Made by a program: the position numbers and the translations under genes. A stretch of 64,000 nucleotides of DNA from Betaproteobacteria bacterium HGW-Betaproteobacteria-7 (lineage in GTDB: Bacteria > Pseudomonadota > Gammaproteobacteria > Burkholderiales > Rhodocyclaceae), in assembly GCA_002840765.1 (NCBI GenBank), contig PHCE01000001.1:62001-126000 (forward strand), in the 5' to 3' direction. Shown here piece by piece: positions 1 to 10,808 of the stretch. Position 1 is the stretch's first letter. Every line of letters starts with the position of its first letter. The notes beneath the pieces were generated by a model. It saw nothing but the letters and a program-made list of their open reading frames with translations. It made no database searches and was not told where the DNA came from.

Positions 1-1
1 C

Positions 2-97
2 TACCCCTTCATGGGCTGGACACGCGGCATCATCGACACCAGCCACCCGCAGCTTTTCCATTTCGAAACCCACCCCTGGCCTCCGCGCAAGGATTGA
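2..97 (+). CDS. C-terminal end of an unidentified protein (cut by window start)
   Basis: An open frame enters from the left edge and ends at TGA 95-97, giving 31 residues that finish in HPWPPRKD. The segment is rich in aromatic and His residues (FHFETHPW). I do not recognise the family. The next gene starts two bases after this stop, so the two are probably co-transcribed. Only the tail is visible, so no function is offered. Confidence 0.5.
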   Translation, partial: YPFMGWTRGIIDTSHPQLFHFETHPWPPRKD

Positions 98-99
98 TC

Positions 100-432
100 A
101 TGACGACGGACAACACCTCTGACCAGCAAGCAGAACCCGAACGCAGCGCCATTGATGCGCTGACTCACCCGGTGCTGCTCGAATTCGGTGCCACCTGGTG
201 CGGTCACTGCCAGGCGGCCCAGCCGCTGATTGCCACAGCCCTGAGCAAGTATCCTGATCTGGCGCACCTGCGCATCGAAGATGGTCCGGGTCGCCGGCTC
301 GGCCGCTCCTTCCGCGTAAAGCTATGGCCAACCCTGATCCTCATGCAGCGGGGCGAGGAGCTCGCCCGTCTGGTCCGTCCAGGCAGCAGCGAAGAGATCG
401 CCACCGCCCTCGCCGGCCTGCGGCCAGCCTGA
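100..432 (+). CDS. Thioredoxin family protein
   Basis: A 110-residue single-domain thioredoxin. It carries the redox motif WCGHC in LLEFGATWCGHCQAAQ and the cis-proline segment LWPTLILM. This supports a thiol-disulfide oxidoreductase role. There is no signal peptide, so a cytoplasmic location is likely. The ATG at 100 is chosen because it follows the upstream stop by two bases; an in-frame TTG at 94 overlaps that stop and is less likely. It lacks the usual WCGPC (Pro replaced by His), which tends to raise redox potential in this family; that consequence is inferred. The physiological partner is not visible. Confidence 0.85.
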   Translation: MTTDNTSDQQAEPERSAIDALTHPVLLEFGATWCGHCQAAQPLIATALSKYPDLAHLRIEDGPGRRLGRSFRVKLWPTLILMQRGEELARLVRPGSSEEIATALAGLRPA

Positions 433-458
433 GTCTTTCCGCAGGCCGCGGCTGCCGC

Positions 459-629
459 TCAGTTGCCGCTCAGGCGGACACGCGCCGGGCGGCGCCAGCA
501 GGCCGGCATCTGCAGGCTGCTCAGGTCCGGATCATCATTGGCAAAAATTTCCCGGGCGCGCGCCAGACGCGCCATCTCGTCCCGCGAAATGCCGGCGATA
601 AGGTCAAACCATGCCTGAATCTGTTTCAT
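459..629 (-). CDS. 56-residue protein of unknown function under a LexA box
   Basis: The ATG at 629 follows a good ribosome-binding site (GGGAG five bases upstream). It gives a 56-residue product beginning MKQIQAWFDLIAGISRDEM, with a helical acidic/basic first half and a Trp/Arg-rich basic tail. In-frame ATGs also lie at 641, 671 and 689; 689 would sit almost at the predicted transcription start. No signal peptide or membrane segment is seen. I do not recognise the family. The strong point is the control region: a perfect LexA operator lies 79-98 bases upstream of the chosen start, and no other gene can use it. A role in the SOS response is inferred from that alone. Confidence 0.55.
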   Translation of the reverse strand: MKQIQAWFDLIAGISRDEMARLARAREIFANDDPDLSSLQMPACWRRPARVRLSGN

Positions 630-707
630 GTCGGCTCCCATCTCAAAGTCGATTGAACTGAAGCGGCGCATGCTGTCGGCGCCACGCATGGGAGGAATAT
701 ATACAAC

Positions 708-727
708 TACTGTTTATTTGTACAGTA
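708..727 (-). promoter_or_regulatory. LexA (SOS) box
   Basis: The 20-base palindrome is TACTGT, eight AT-rich bases, ACAGTA. Both half-sites match the full LexA consensus of Gamma- and Betaproteobacteria. On the minus strand an AT-rich -10-like element (TATATT, about 696-702) follows it, so the operator would overlap the -35/spacer of a promoter reading into the small gene at 459-629. The flanking slyD gene is transcribed away from it and ends at 801, so it is not the target. Confidence 0.8.
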
Positions 728-755
728 TTTGCATTTTATCGCCGGCCAGAAACGA

Positions 756-779
756 CAATGCCCGTCGAAACGGGCATTG
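756..779 (-). terminator. Hairpin terminator downstream of slyD
   Basis: The inverted repeat CAATGCCCG / CGGGCATTG (nine base pairs, six-base loop) lies 22 bases past the slyD stop. The minus-strand tail is only moderately T-rich (TCGTTTCT), so termination may be partial. Confidence 0.65.
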
Positions 780-800
780 GTGCGGGATGGAGGGCTGCGC

Positions 801-1301
801 TTAGTGGCAGGTTTCCTCGTCGTCATCCGGGTTGTGCACGTGGCCGTGTTCGATTTCCTCGGCACTGGCCGGACGGATCGTCCGCACCGTGCAGGTGAAC
901 ACCAGGGCCATGCCGGCCAGCGGATGGTTGCCGTCGAGCACCACCTTGTCGTCGGCAATATCGGTCACCCGATAGATGACGAAATCATCGTCACTGCCGT
1001 CTTCCGGCCCGCCTTCGAACTGCATGCCGACCTGCAGCTCCTTGGGGAAGTCCTGGCGCGGTTCGATCTGCACCATCTCGGCATCGTAGTCGCCGAAGGC
1101 CTCGTCCGGCTGCAGCTTGACCTGAACCGATTCGCCAACCTTCTTGCCCTGCAGGGCTTCCTCGATCAACGGGAAAATGTCGTCATAGCCGCCATGCAGA
1201 TAGATGAGCGGCTCGCGGCCTTCGTCGACCACCTCGCCATCCGGATCGGTGACGTGGTAATCGAGGGTGATGACGGTATCCTTGGCAACCTGCATGTTCA
1301 T
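801..1301 (-). CDS. slyD: FKBP-type peptidyl-prolyl cis-trans isomerase SlyD
   Basis: A 166-residue protein with the SlyD layout. An FKBP half opens with VAKDTVITLDYHVTD and LIYLHGG; the inserted-flap region is QPDEAFGDYD; a short C-terminal tail carries His, Asp, Glu and Cys (HGHVHNPDDDEETCH). The tail is a reduced form of the metal-binding tail of E. coli SlyD. The family catalyses prolyl isomerisation, acts as a chaperone, and can deliver nickel. The start ATG at 1301 overlaps the TGA of the upstream peroxiredoxin gene (ATGA), which implies translational coupling. A second in-frame ATG lies two codons later. Confidence 0.95.
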   Translation of the reverse strand: MNMQVAKDTVITLDYHVTDPDGEVVDEGREPLIYLHGGYDDIFPLIEEALQGKKVGESVQVKLQPDEAFGDYDAEMVQIEPRQDFPKELQVGMQFEGGPEDGSDDDFVIYRVTDIADDKVVLDGNHPLAGMALVFTCTVRTIRPASAEEIEHGHVHNPDDDEETCH

Positions 1302-1771
1302 GAATTCATTTCCTTGACCAGGCGCAGCACGTCCAGTGCGTGGCCTTTGTAATTAACGTTGTACAGCGCGTGGCGAATGATACCCGTGCGCTCGATGATG
1401 AAGGTGGAACGGACGATGCCGAACTTCTTCTGGCCATCCACCTCCTTCTGCTGCCAGACACCGTACTGCTTGCAGACTGTGCCTTCGGCATCGGACAGCA
1501 GTTCCAGCCCGATGCCTTCCTTGTCGCGGAATTCCGCGTGTTTCATGCAATCGTCGCGGCTGATGCCGAAGACCAGGCAATCCTGTTTGTGAAAATCAGC
1601 CTCGTGATCGGAAAAATCAGTGGCTTCCTTGGTGCAGCAGGGCGTTCCATCCTTGGCATAGAAGAACAGCACGATGTGCTGGCGACCGAGATGGCTTGCC
1701 AGATCGACAGTCTCCATATCGGCATCCGGCAAGGCAAACGATGGGGCAACTTCGCCAACCTTGAGCAGCAT
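1298..1771 (-). CDS. bcp: Thiol peroxidase, Bcp/PrxQ-type peroxiredoxin
   Basis: A 157-residue AhpC/TSA-fold protein that reduces hydroperoxides with thioredoxin as donor. The active-site loop reads FFYAKDGTPCCTKEA. The peroxidatic Cys is Cys46, preceded by a vicinal Cys45. The usual Pro of the PxxxTxxC motif is Ala39. The usual Bcp resolving Cys five residues downstream is absent, so the resolving residue must be elsewhere or supplied in trans. RBS AGGAG precedes the ATG. It is followed by slyD with a four-base overlap, and a -10-like TAGAAT lies about 45 bases upstream of the start. Confidence 0.9.
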   Translation of the reverse strand: MLLKVGEVAPSFALPDADMETVDLASHLGRQHIVLFFYAKDGTPCCTKEATDFSDHEADFHKQDCLVFGISRDDCMKHAEFRDKEGIGLELLSDAEGTVCKQYGVWQQKEVDGQKKFGIVRSTFIIERTGIIRHALYNVNYKGHALDVLRLVKEMNS

Positions 1772-1814
1772 GGGGTTCTCCTGGAGCGCTCTCTTCGGGG
1801 GATTGCTGAGAACG

Positions 1815-1820
1815 ATTCTA
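1815..1820 (-). promoter_or_regulatory. Probable -10 element for bcp-slyD
   Basis: Minus-strand TAGAAT sits in the short gap between ftsB and bcp, 44 bases before the bcp ATG. No good -35 box is seen 17 bases upstream, so the call rests on the -10 and its position. It resembles the TAGAAT elements before other genes in this window. Confidence 0.4.
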
Positions 1821-1856
1821 GCGGAGGCATCTGCCGTGGTCGACGCCTTTGTTTCG

Positions 1857-2141
1857 TTATTTACCGGGAACTTTTTCGGGGATCTGAATGAAACTTTCGT
1901 CCTGTCGGATCATGCCTAGTTCGAAGCGGGCACGCTCCTCGATTGCATCGTAACCCTGCTTCAGATCACGGACCTCGGCGTCTAGGCCGGCGTTGCGGAT
2001 TTCCAGTTTGCGCGTGGCTTCCTTCTGTACCTGCAGCTGACGGTCGTGCTCCCAGACCCTGAGCCATCCTCCCTTACCCAGCCAGAGCGGGTACTGGATG
2101 ATGACGATGAGGGCGACGAGGCCGCCCGTCAGCCAGCGCAT
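1857..2141 (-). CDS. ftsB: Cell division protein FtsB
   Basis: A 94-residue bitopic membrane protein. It has a short cytoplasmic N-terminus, one transmembrane helix (about residues 4-20, [17 protein letters not shown]), a GKGGW linker and a periplasmic coiled coil. The C-terminal [10 protein letters not shown] segment is the FtsB/DivIC signature. In the divisome it forms a complex with FtsQ and FtsL. It lies nine bases after eno on the same strand, the widely conserved eno-ftsB order in Proteobacteria. Confidence 0.93.
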   Translation of the reverse strand: MRWLTGGLVALIVIIQYPLWLGKGGWLRVWEHDRQLQVQKEATRKLEIRNAGLDAEVRDLKQGYDAIEERARFELGMIRQDESFIQIPEKVPGK

Positions 2142-2150
2142 GGCAGGTTA

Positions 2151-3443
<1,293 letters not shown>

Positions 3444-3470
3444 TTATAAACAGAAGGTTGAGAAAACAAA

Positions 3471-3775
3471 TTAAAGTGGATTATCCACACCGGAGACAAG
3501 CAGCATGTTCATCTCGGCCGCCCCTTCGCGGGTCTGCCGGGCCTGCTGGTACTCCGGTGAATGGTAGAAATTTTTGGCCTGCTCGACCGAGTCGAACTCG
3601 ACGATGACCAGGCGCTGCGGGGCACTCCACGGGCCTTCGAGAATCTCGGCCGGACCACCGCGGACGATGAAACGACCGCCGTATTGCTCGACGGCAGCCA
3701 GGGACAGGGGCTTGTAGCGTTCGTAGGCAACGGTGTCGTGCACCTTGGCTTCGGCAACGATATAGCCCCTGGCGC

Positions 3776-3779
<4 letters not shown>
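3471..3779 (-). CDS. DUF1330 domain protein
   Basis: A 102-residue ferredoxin-like-fold protein with DUF1330 features: [13 protein letters not shown] at the start, [16 protein letters not shown] in the middle, [21 protein letters not shown] near the end. The family's biochemical role is not established. The start is taken as GTG at 3779, which overlaps the kdsA stop (GTGA) and matches the usual domain start; the longer reading frame upstream lies inside kdsA. It sits between kdsA and eno, and the overlap implies coupled translation. Confidence 0.85.
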
Positions 3780-6342
<2,563 letters not shown>

Positions 6343-6383
6343 TTACCGCGCCGGCCGCGGCACATAAGCAGGCGACGATTTGT

Positions 6384-6389
6384 TAGAAT
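6384..6389 (+). promoter_or_regulatory. Probable -10 element for the DarA/DarB-like cluster
   Basis: TAGAAT within TTAGAATTGCCGG lies 30 bases before the preferred TTG start at 6419, in the pyrG-divergent gap. It places transcription at about 6396, which argues against the earlier in-frame TTG at 6380. No convincing -35 box is visible. Confidence 0.4.
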
Positions 6390-6418
6390 TGCCGGCTTTT
6401 CCGCCTGCAGACACGAGC

Positions 6419-7363
6419 TTGAAAAACGTTCTCGTCATCACCTACTCCCAGACCGGCCAACTGGCCGACGTTACTGCCCAGGTCGTCGCTCCGTTGCGGG
6501 CGGCCGGTCATTTCGTGCATCAGGAAGTGCTGCAGCCGGTCACGCCCTTTCCCTGGCCGTGGCCCATCGTCCAGTTCGTCGATGCCATGCCCGAGTGCGT
6601 CCAGGAAGATCCGCCGCCGCTGAAGCCAATGACCATCCCGACCGACGTCGATTTCGATCTGGTCATCCTCAGCTATCAGGTCTGGTATCTCTCCCCCGCC
6701 CTGCCCATCACCGCCTTCATGCAGTCAGCCGAAGCCCGGCGCCTGCTCGCCGGCAAGCCGATCGTCACGCTGGTGGCCTGCCGCAATATGTGGCTGGCGG
6801 CCCACGATGCAATGAAGCGGATGATCACCAGCGTCGGCGGCAAACTGCGCGACCATGTGGTACTGGTCGACCAGGGCCATGCCCTGGCCACCTTCGTCAC
6901 CACCCCGCGCTGGGTGCTGACCGGCAAGCGCGACCGCTGGCTGGGTCTGCCGCCGGCCGGCGTCGCGCCGGCGGAAGTCCGGCGCGCCAGCCGCTTTGGC
7001 CATGCTCTGGTCGACGCCCTGGCCACTGATGCTGAACAACAAGAGGCGCCGATGCTGACCGGCCTCCAGGCGGTCGCGGTGAATCCACGCCTGGCCATCA
7101 GCGAACGCGCCGTGCGCCGCGCCTTTGGCGTCTGGTCGCGGCTGATCCGCAGCTTCGGCCAGCGCGGCGACTGGCAGCGCCGGCCGATCCTGCTGGTCTT
7201 CGCCCTCTACCTGATCACCATGATCCTCACCGTGGTCCCGGTCAGCCTATTGTTACAATGGCTGCTCGCCCCGCTGCTCAGGCCGCGCCTGGAGCGCATG
7301 CGCCAGCAACTGGAACTGCCGTCCGGCTCGCAGGTTTTCAATCTCGCCAAATATGAACACTAG
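6419..7363 (+). CDS. DarA-like (dialkylresorcinol-type) flavodoxin-fold protein
   Basis: About 314 residues. The N-terminal half looks like a flavodoxin/NADPH-quinone-reductase fold (NVLVITYSQTGQLADV, then FDLVILSYQVWYLSP). A hydrophobic C-terminal helix (LLVFALYLITMILTVVPVS) and basic tail suggest membrane attachment. It resembles proteins called dialkylresorcinol condensing enzyme DarA in flexirubin and aryl-polyene clusters; this is a family-level memory, not a search result. The start is the TTG at 6419 (MKNVLVITYS), just before the first beta-strand; no ATG is available. First of nine coupled genes, overlapping the next by 11 bases. The molecular role is uncertain. Confidence 0.7.
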   Translation: MKNVLVITYSQTGQLADVTAQVVAPLRAAGHFVHQEVLQPVTPFPWPWPIVQFVDAMPECVQEDPPPLKPMTIPTDVDFDLVILSYQVWYLSPALPITAFMQSAEARRLLAGKPIVTLVACRNMWLAAHDAMKRMITSVGGKLRDHVVLVDQGHALATFVTTPRWVLTGKRDRWLGLPPAGVAPAEVRRASRFGHALVDALATDAEQQEAPMLTGLQAVAVNPRLAISERAVRRAFGVWSRLIRSFGQRGDWQRRPILLVFALYLITMILTVVPVSLLLQWLLAPLLRPRLERMRQQLELPSGSQVFNLAKYEH

Positions 7364-8516
7364 CAATACGGTTTACATCACCCGAACCGCCTCCTTCATG
7401 CCCAACTCCCCGGTCGATAACGACGGCATCGAGGGCATTCTCGGCATGATCGGCGGCAAACCGTCGCGGGCGCGGCGCATCATCCTGCGCAGCAACGGCA
7501 TCCGCCAGCGCCACTACGCCATCGACCCGGCGACCGGCAAACAGACGCATACCAATGCCCAGATAAGCGCCGCGGCCGTGCGCGGGCTGTTCGCTGACGA
7601 GGCCGCGCTCGCCGCCATCGACTGCCTGGCCACCGGCACCTCGCGTCCCGACCAACTGATGCCCGGGCACGCGGTAATGGTGCATGGCGAACTGGGCAGT
7701 CCGCCGTGCGAAGTGGTATCCACCGCCGGCATTTGCGTCTCCGGTGTCACCGCCCTCAAATACGCCTTCATGTCGGTGCTCTGCGGCTTTGCCCAAACCG
7801 CTGTCGCCGCCGGTTCCGAACTAGCCTCGGCCGGCTTGCATGCGCGCAATTTCGAAGCCGAGTCGGTACATCGTCTGGCCGAACTGGAAACCAACCCGGA
7901 AGTTGCCTTCGAGAAGGACTTCCTGCGCTGGATGCTGTCCGACGGCGCCGGTGCCTTCCTGTTACAGAACCAGCCGAACCAGAACGGCATGTCCCTGCGC
8001 ATCGACTGGATCGAAGTCTTGTCGCAGGCCGACACCATGCAGGTCTGCATGTACGCCGGCGGGGAAAAGCAGGAAGACGGCACGCTCAAGGGCTGGCAGG
8101 AGTTCTCCGCTGAGGAATGGACCCAGCGCTCAGTGTTCGCCGTCAAGCAGGACGTCCGCCTGCTCAACGCCGCGGTGATCGACGAAACCTTCGGCAAGCC
8201 GGTACGTCAGGCGATGCGCAAGTACGGTCTGCGTGCCGAAGACATCGACTATCTGCTGCCGCACATGTCTTCCGAGTATTTTCACCAGCCGATCGCCGAG
8301 TGCATCGCAGCCTCGGGCTTCCCCATCCCCGAGGAAAAATGGTTCACCAACCTTCACACCAAGGGCAACACCGGCTCGGCTTCGGTCTACATCATGGTCG
8401 ATGAACTGCTACAGAGCGGCCGTCTCAAGCACGGCGACCGCCTGCTCTGCATGGTGCCGGAGAGCGGTCGCTTCACCGGCGCCCTGATTCATCTGACCGC
8501 CGTCGACCATGCGTGA
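7353..8516 (+). CDS. Beta-ketoacyl-ACP synthase III-like (DarB-like) ketosynthase
   Basis: A 387-residue thiolase-fold condensing enzyme. A full KAS III-type triad can be assigned: Cys128 in STAGICVSG, His304 in LLPHMSS, Asn339 in KGNTGSAS. It probably performs a decarboxylative or Claisen condensation on acyl thioesters. Its pairing with a DarA-like gene is the arrangement of dialkylresorcinol (DAR) loci, where DarB joins two acyl chains and forms the ring. The ATG at 7353 lies inside the end of the preceding gene. A classical DAR product is not proved; no DarC-type aromatase lies nearby. Confidence 0.78.
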   Translation: MNTSNTVYITRTASFMPNSPVDNDGIEGILGMIGGKPSRARRIILRSNGIRQRHYAIDPATGKQTHTNAQISAAAVRGLFADEAALAAIDCLATGTSRPDQLMPGHAVMVHGELGSPPCEVVSTAGICVSGVTALKYAFMSVLCGFAQTAVAAGSELASAGLHARNFEAESVHRLAELETNPEVAFEKDFLRWMLSDGAGAFLLQNQPNQNGMSLRIDWIEVLSQADTMQVCMYAGGEKQEDGTLKGWQEFSAEEWTQRSVFAVKQDVRLLNAAVIDETFGKPVRQAMRKYGLRAEDIDYLLPHMSSEYFHQPIAECIAASGFPIPEEKWFTNLHTKGNTGSASVYIMVDELLQSGRLKHGDRLLCMVPESGRFTGALIHLTAVDHA

Positions 8517-8904
8517 AGACGAGGTCCCGCAGGAGGGCAACAGCACCCTCGGCGGCTATCGCAAGGCGGTCTATGCCCGTGGCGACGACGGCCGCATCCA
8601 CCTGGTGGCGTCGGCCGGCTGGGAGGTCGAGGAGATCGTTACCCGCCAAGCTGTCGAAGACCTCGACCGCCTGGCCGAGGATGCGCGGCAGCGTGTACTG
8701 ACCGGCCAGACCAGCCCACTGGAATACCACATGCACCGACTGCGCATGGATGTGCTACTGCTCTCCCAACTCACCGGTCTCTGGCAATGGCGCATCCGCC
8801 GGCACCTGCGTCCGGACGTCTTCGCCGGCCTGAAGCCGTCACTGCTCGCCCGTTACGCCGAGGTCATGGGCATCGGCTTGGAAGAACTGAAGAAGGTCGA
8901 TTGA
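8509..8904 (+). CDS. Unknown 131-residue cluster protein
   Basis: A soluble, charged, mostly helical protein with no signal peptide and no motif I recognise. Features are an N-terminal strand pair (YRKAVYARGDDGRIHLVASAGWEVEE), a central helix with HMHRLRMDVLLLSQLTGLWQW, and an Arg/His segment RIRRHLRPDVF. It overlaps the upstream synthase by eight bases and the BtrH-like gene by one base, so it belongs to the cluster. Being encoded directly before BtrH suggests a partner or regulator of that enzyme, which is inference only. Confidence 0.7.
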   Translation: MREDEVPQEGNSTLGGYRKAVYARGDDGRIHLVASAGWEVEEIVTRQAVEDLDRLAEDARQRVLTGQTSPLEYHMHRLRMDVLLLSQLTGLWQWRIRRHLRPDVFAGLKPSLLARYAEVMGIGLEELKKVD

Positions 8905-9896
8905 TGGAATTCCAGCACCGCCACGCCTCCCACTGCGAGAGTGGCGTCATGTCCTCGCTGCTCAGTCATCACGGCCTGCCGATCTCGGAAGCGATGGCCT
9001 TCGGGCTGTCGTCAGCGCTGTCCTTCGCCTATCTGCCGATCATCAAAATCAATGGTCTGCCGCTGGTCGCCTACCGGATGCCGCCGCGGCACATCGTCAA
9101 GGGGCTGCAGAAGCCGCTCGGCGTGAAGATGCGCTTCGAGACCTTTAGCAGCCCGCAAGCCGGCGAGGCACGGCTGAACGAGTTGCTGGCCCAGGACAAG
9201 CTGGTTGGCATGCAGACCTCGATCTTCTGGCTGCCGTACATCCCGCAGGATCTGCGCTTCCATTTCAACGCCCACAACGTGCTGGCCTTCGGTCGCGACG
9301 GACAATCCGGCGATTACCTGCTCTCCGACCCGGTGGCCGAGCACGCCGTCACCTGCCCGCCGGCCGACCTTGCCCGCGCCCGCTTCGCCAAGGGCATCAT
9401 GGCGCCACGCGGTCTGCTCTACTATCCGGAGAACAAGCCGACGACGCCGGACTGGCAACGCATACTGCCCAAGGCCATACGCAAGACGACGCGGGTCATG
9501 CTCGATGCCCCGCTGCCGATCATCGGCGCCCGCGGCATCCGCCGCCTGGCCAATGCCTTCGACCGGCTCGACGCGAAGAAAGCCCCGGCAGCAACCAAGC
9601 TGTTCATCGGCCAGGTTGTCCGCGCCCAGGAAGAAATCGGCACCGGCGGCGCCGGTTTCCGTTTCATCTATGCCTCCTTCCTGCAGGAGGCGGCCGCACT
9701 GCTGGGCAAGCCGCAGCTCGATGAACTGGCGGAATCGTTGATCGACATCGGTGACGAGTGGCGCGAATTTGCCCTGGCCACCGCCCGCATGATCCGCGAC
9801 CGCGATCCGCTGGAGCCTTCGGCGCTGTCCGGCAAGCTGCGCAAGCTCGCCGACCGCGAGCAGGCCTTCTTCCTCGACCTGCGTCGCGCCCTCTGA
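8904..9896 (+). CDS. BtrH N-terminal domain protein (acyltransferase/peptidase-like)
   Basis: About 330 residues. The start shows the BtrH_N hallmark: His10-Cys11 in HASHCESG, then LLSHHGLPISEAMAFGLSSA. A papain-like His/Asp pair can be proposed in HFNAHNVLAFG and GDYLLSDPV. The C-terminal half is helical, like the domain that follows BtrH_N in butirosin BtrH. BtrH moves an acyl group from an acyl carrier protein onto an aminoglycoside, so transfer of an ACP-bound chain to an acceptor is a reasonable hypothesis here, as an ACP is encoded at 12038. Start ATG 8904 overlaps the previous stop (TGATG). Confidence 0.75.
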   Translation: MEFQHRHASHCESGVMSSLLSHHGLPISEAMAFGLSSALSFAYLPIIKINGLPLVAYRMPPRHIVKGLQKPLGVKMRFETFSSPQAGEARLNELLAQDKLVGMQTSIFWLPYIPQDLRFHFNAHNVLAFGRDGQSGDYLLSDPVAEHAVTCPPADLARARFAKGIMAPRGLLYYPENKPTTPDWQRILPKAIRKTTRVMLDAPLPIIGARGIRRLANAFDRLDAKKAPAATKLFIGQVVRAQEEIGTGGAGFRFIYASFLQEAAALLGKPQLDELAESLIDIGDEWREFALATARMIRDRDPLEPSALSGKLRKLADREQAFFLDLRRAL

Positions 9897-10807
9897 TGCT
9901 GTCCGTCGACAGCCTCTCCTATCGCTACGAATCGGCTGCCGCGCCGGCGCTCGACAACGTGTCGCTGAACATACCGGCCGGTGGCATCTACGGTCTGCTC
10001 GGCCCGAACGGCGCCGGCAAGACGACCTTGATCTCGCTGATTGCCGGCCTGCTGAATCTGTCCACCGGTCGCATCACCCTCGGCGGCGAGCCGCTCGCTA
10101 CCGCCCGTGCCGCCCAGCCGCGCGCCATCGCCCTGGTGCCGCAGGACTACGCCTTCTACCCGATGCTGACGACGCGGGAGAACCTGCGTTTCTTTGGCGG
10201 CACGCTGGGCCTTGCCGGCAACGAACTGGCGACGCAAGTGGAACATGTCATCGCCTTCGCCCGCCTCGAACAGGTGGTCGGAAAACGCGCCGAACAGCTA
10301 TCCGGCGGCCTGCGCCGGCGCCTCAACCTGGCCATCGGCCTGCTCGGCAAGCCGCAATTGCTGCTCCTTGACGAACCCACCGTCGGCGTCGATCCGCAGT
10401 CGCGGCACTTCCTGCTCGAATCCATCGCCGCCTTGCCGGCCGCCGGTACGACCGTGGTGTATACCAGCCATTACATGGAAGAAGTCGAGGCCATCTGCCA
10501 GCGCATCGCCATCATCGATCAGGGACACCTGCTCGCCGAGGGGACGCTGGAAAACATCCTGCACAGCCCGCAGCCGCTGCTCGAGATTCATCTGGACCGC
10601 TCCCTGCCGGTGGAACTGGCGGAGCGCTACGGCGCCCAAGCCATCGCCAGCAGCAAATACCGCCTGGAACTCCCCGCGGCCGCCGAACTGCCGCGCCTCC
10701 TTGACGAACTGGCCGGCCACGGCTGCTTGGTGCGCGACCTGAGCTTCGGCCAGCACAACCTGGAACAGGTCTTCATGCGCCTGACCAACCGTTCGTTGCG
10801 CGACTGA
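9896..10807 (+). CDS. ABC transporter ATP-binding protein (drug/lipid exporter type)
   Basis: A 303-residue nucleotide-binding subunit. Walker A is GPNGAGKTT, the Q-loop region is ALVPQDYAFYP, the signature is LSGGLRRRL, Walker B is LLLLDEP, and the switch His is in YTSHYMEE. The CcmA/DrrA-like architecture with a C-terminal extension is typical of two-gene exporters that move drugs, lipids or polysaccharides outward. The start ATG overlaps the BtrH-like stop (TGATG), and the matching permease follows one base after the stop. The likely cargo is the product of the surrounding condensing enzymes. Confidence 0.92.
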   Translation: MLSVDSLSYRYESAAAPALDNVSLNIPAGGIYGLLGPNGAGKTTLISLIAGLLNLSTGRITLGGEPLATARAAQPRAIALVPQDYAFYPMLTTRENLRFFGGTLGLAGNELATQVEHVIAFARLEQVVGKRAEQLSGGLRRRLNLAIGLLGKPQLLLLDEPTVGVDPQSRHFLLESIAALPAAGTTVVYTSHYMEEVEAICQRIAIIDQGHLLAEGTLENILHSPQPLLEIHLDRSLPVELAERYGAQAIASSKYRLELPAAAELPRLLDELAGHGCLVRDLSFGQHNLEQVFMRLTNRSLRD

Positions 10808-10808
10808 C

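Noticed and set aside
728..800. LexA box as a regulator of slyD
   Set aside because: slyD is transcribed toward this box and terminates before it, so the operator is downstream of slyD.
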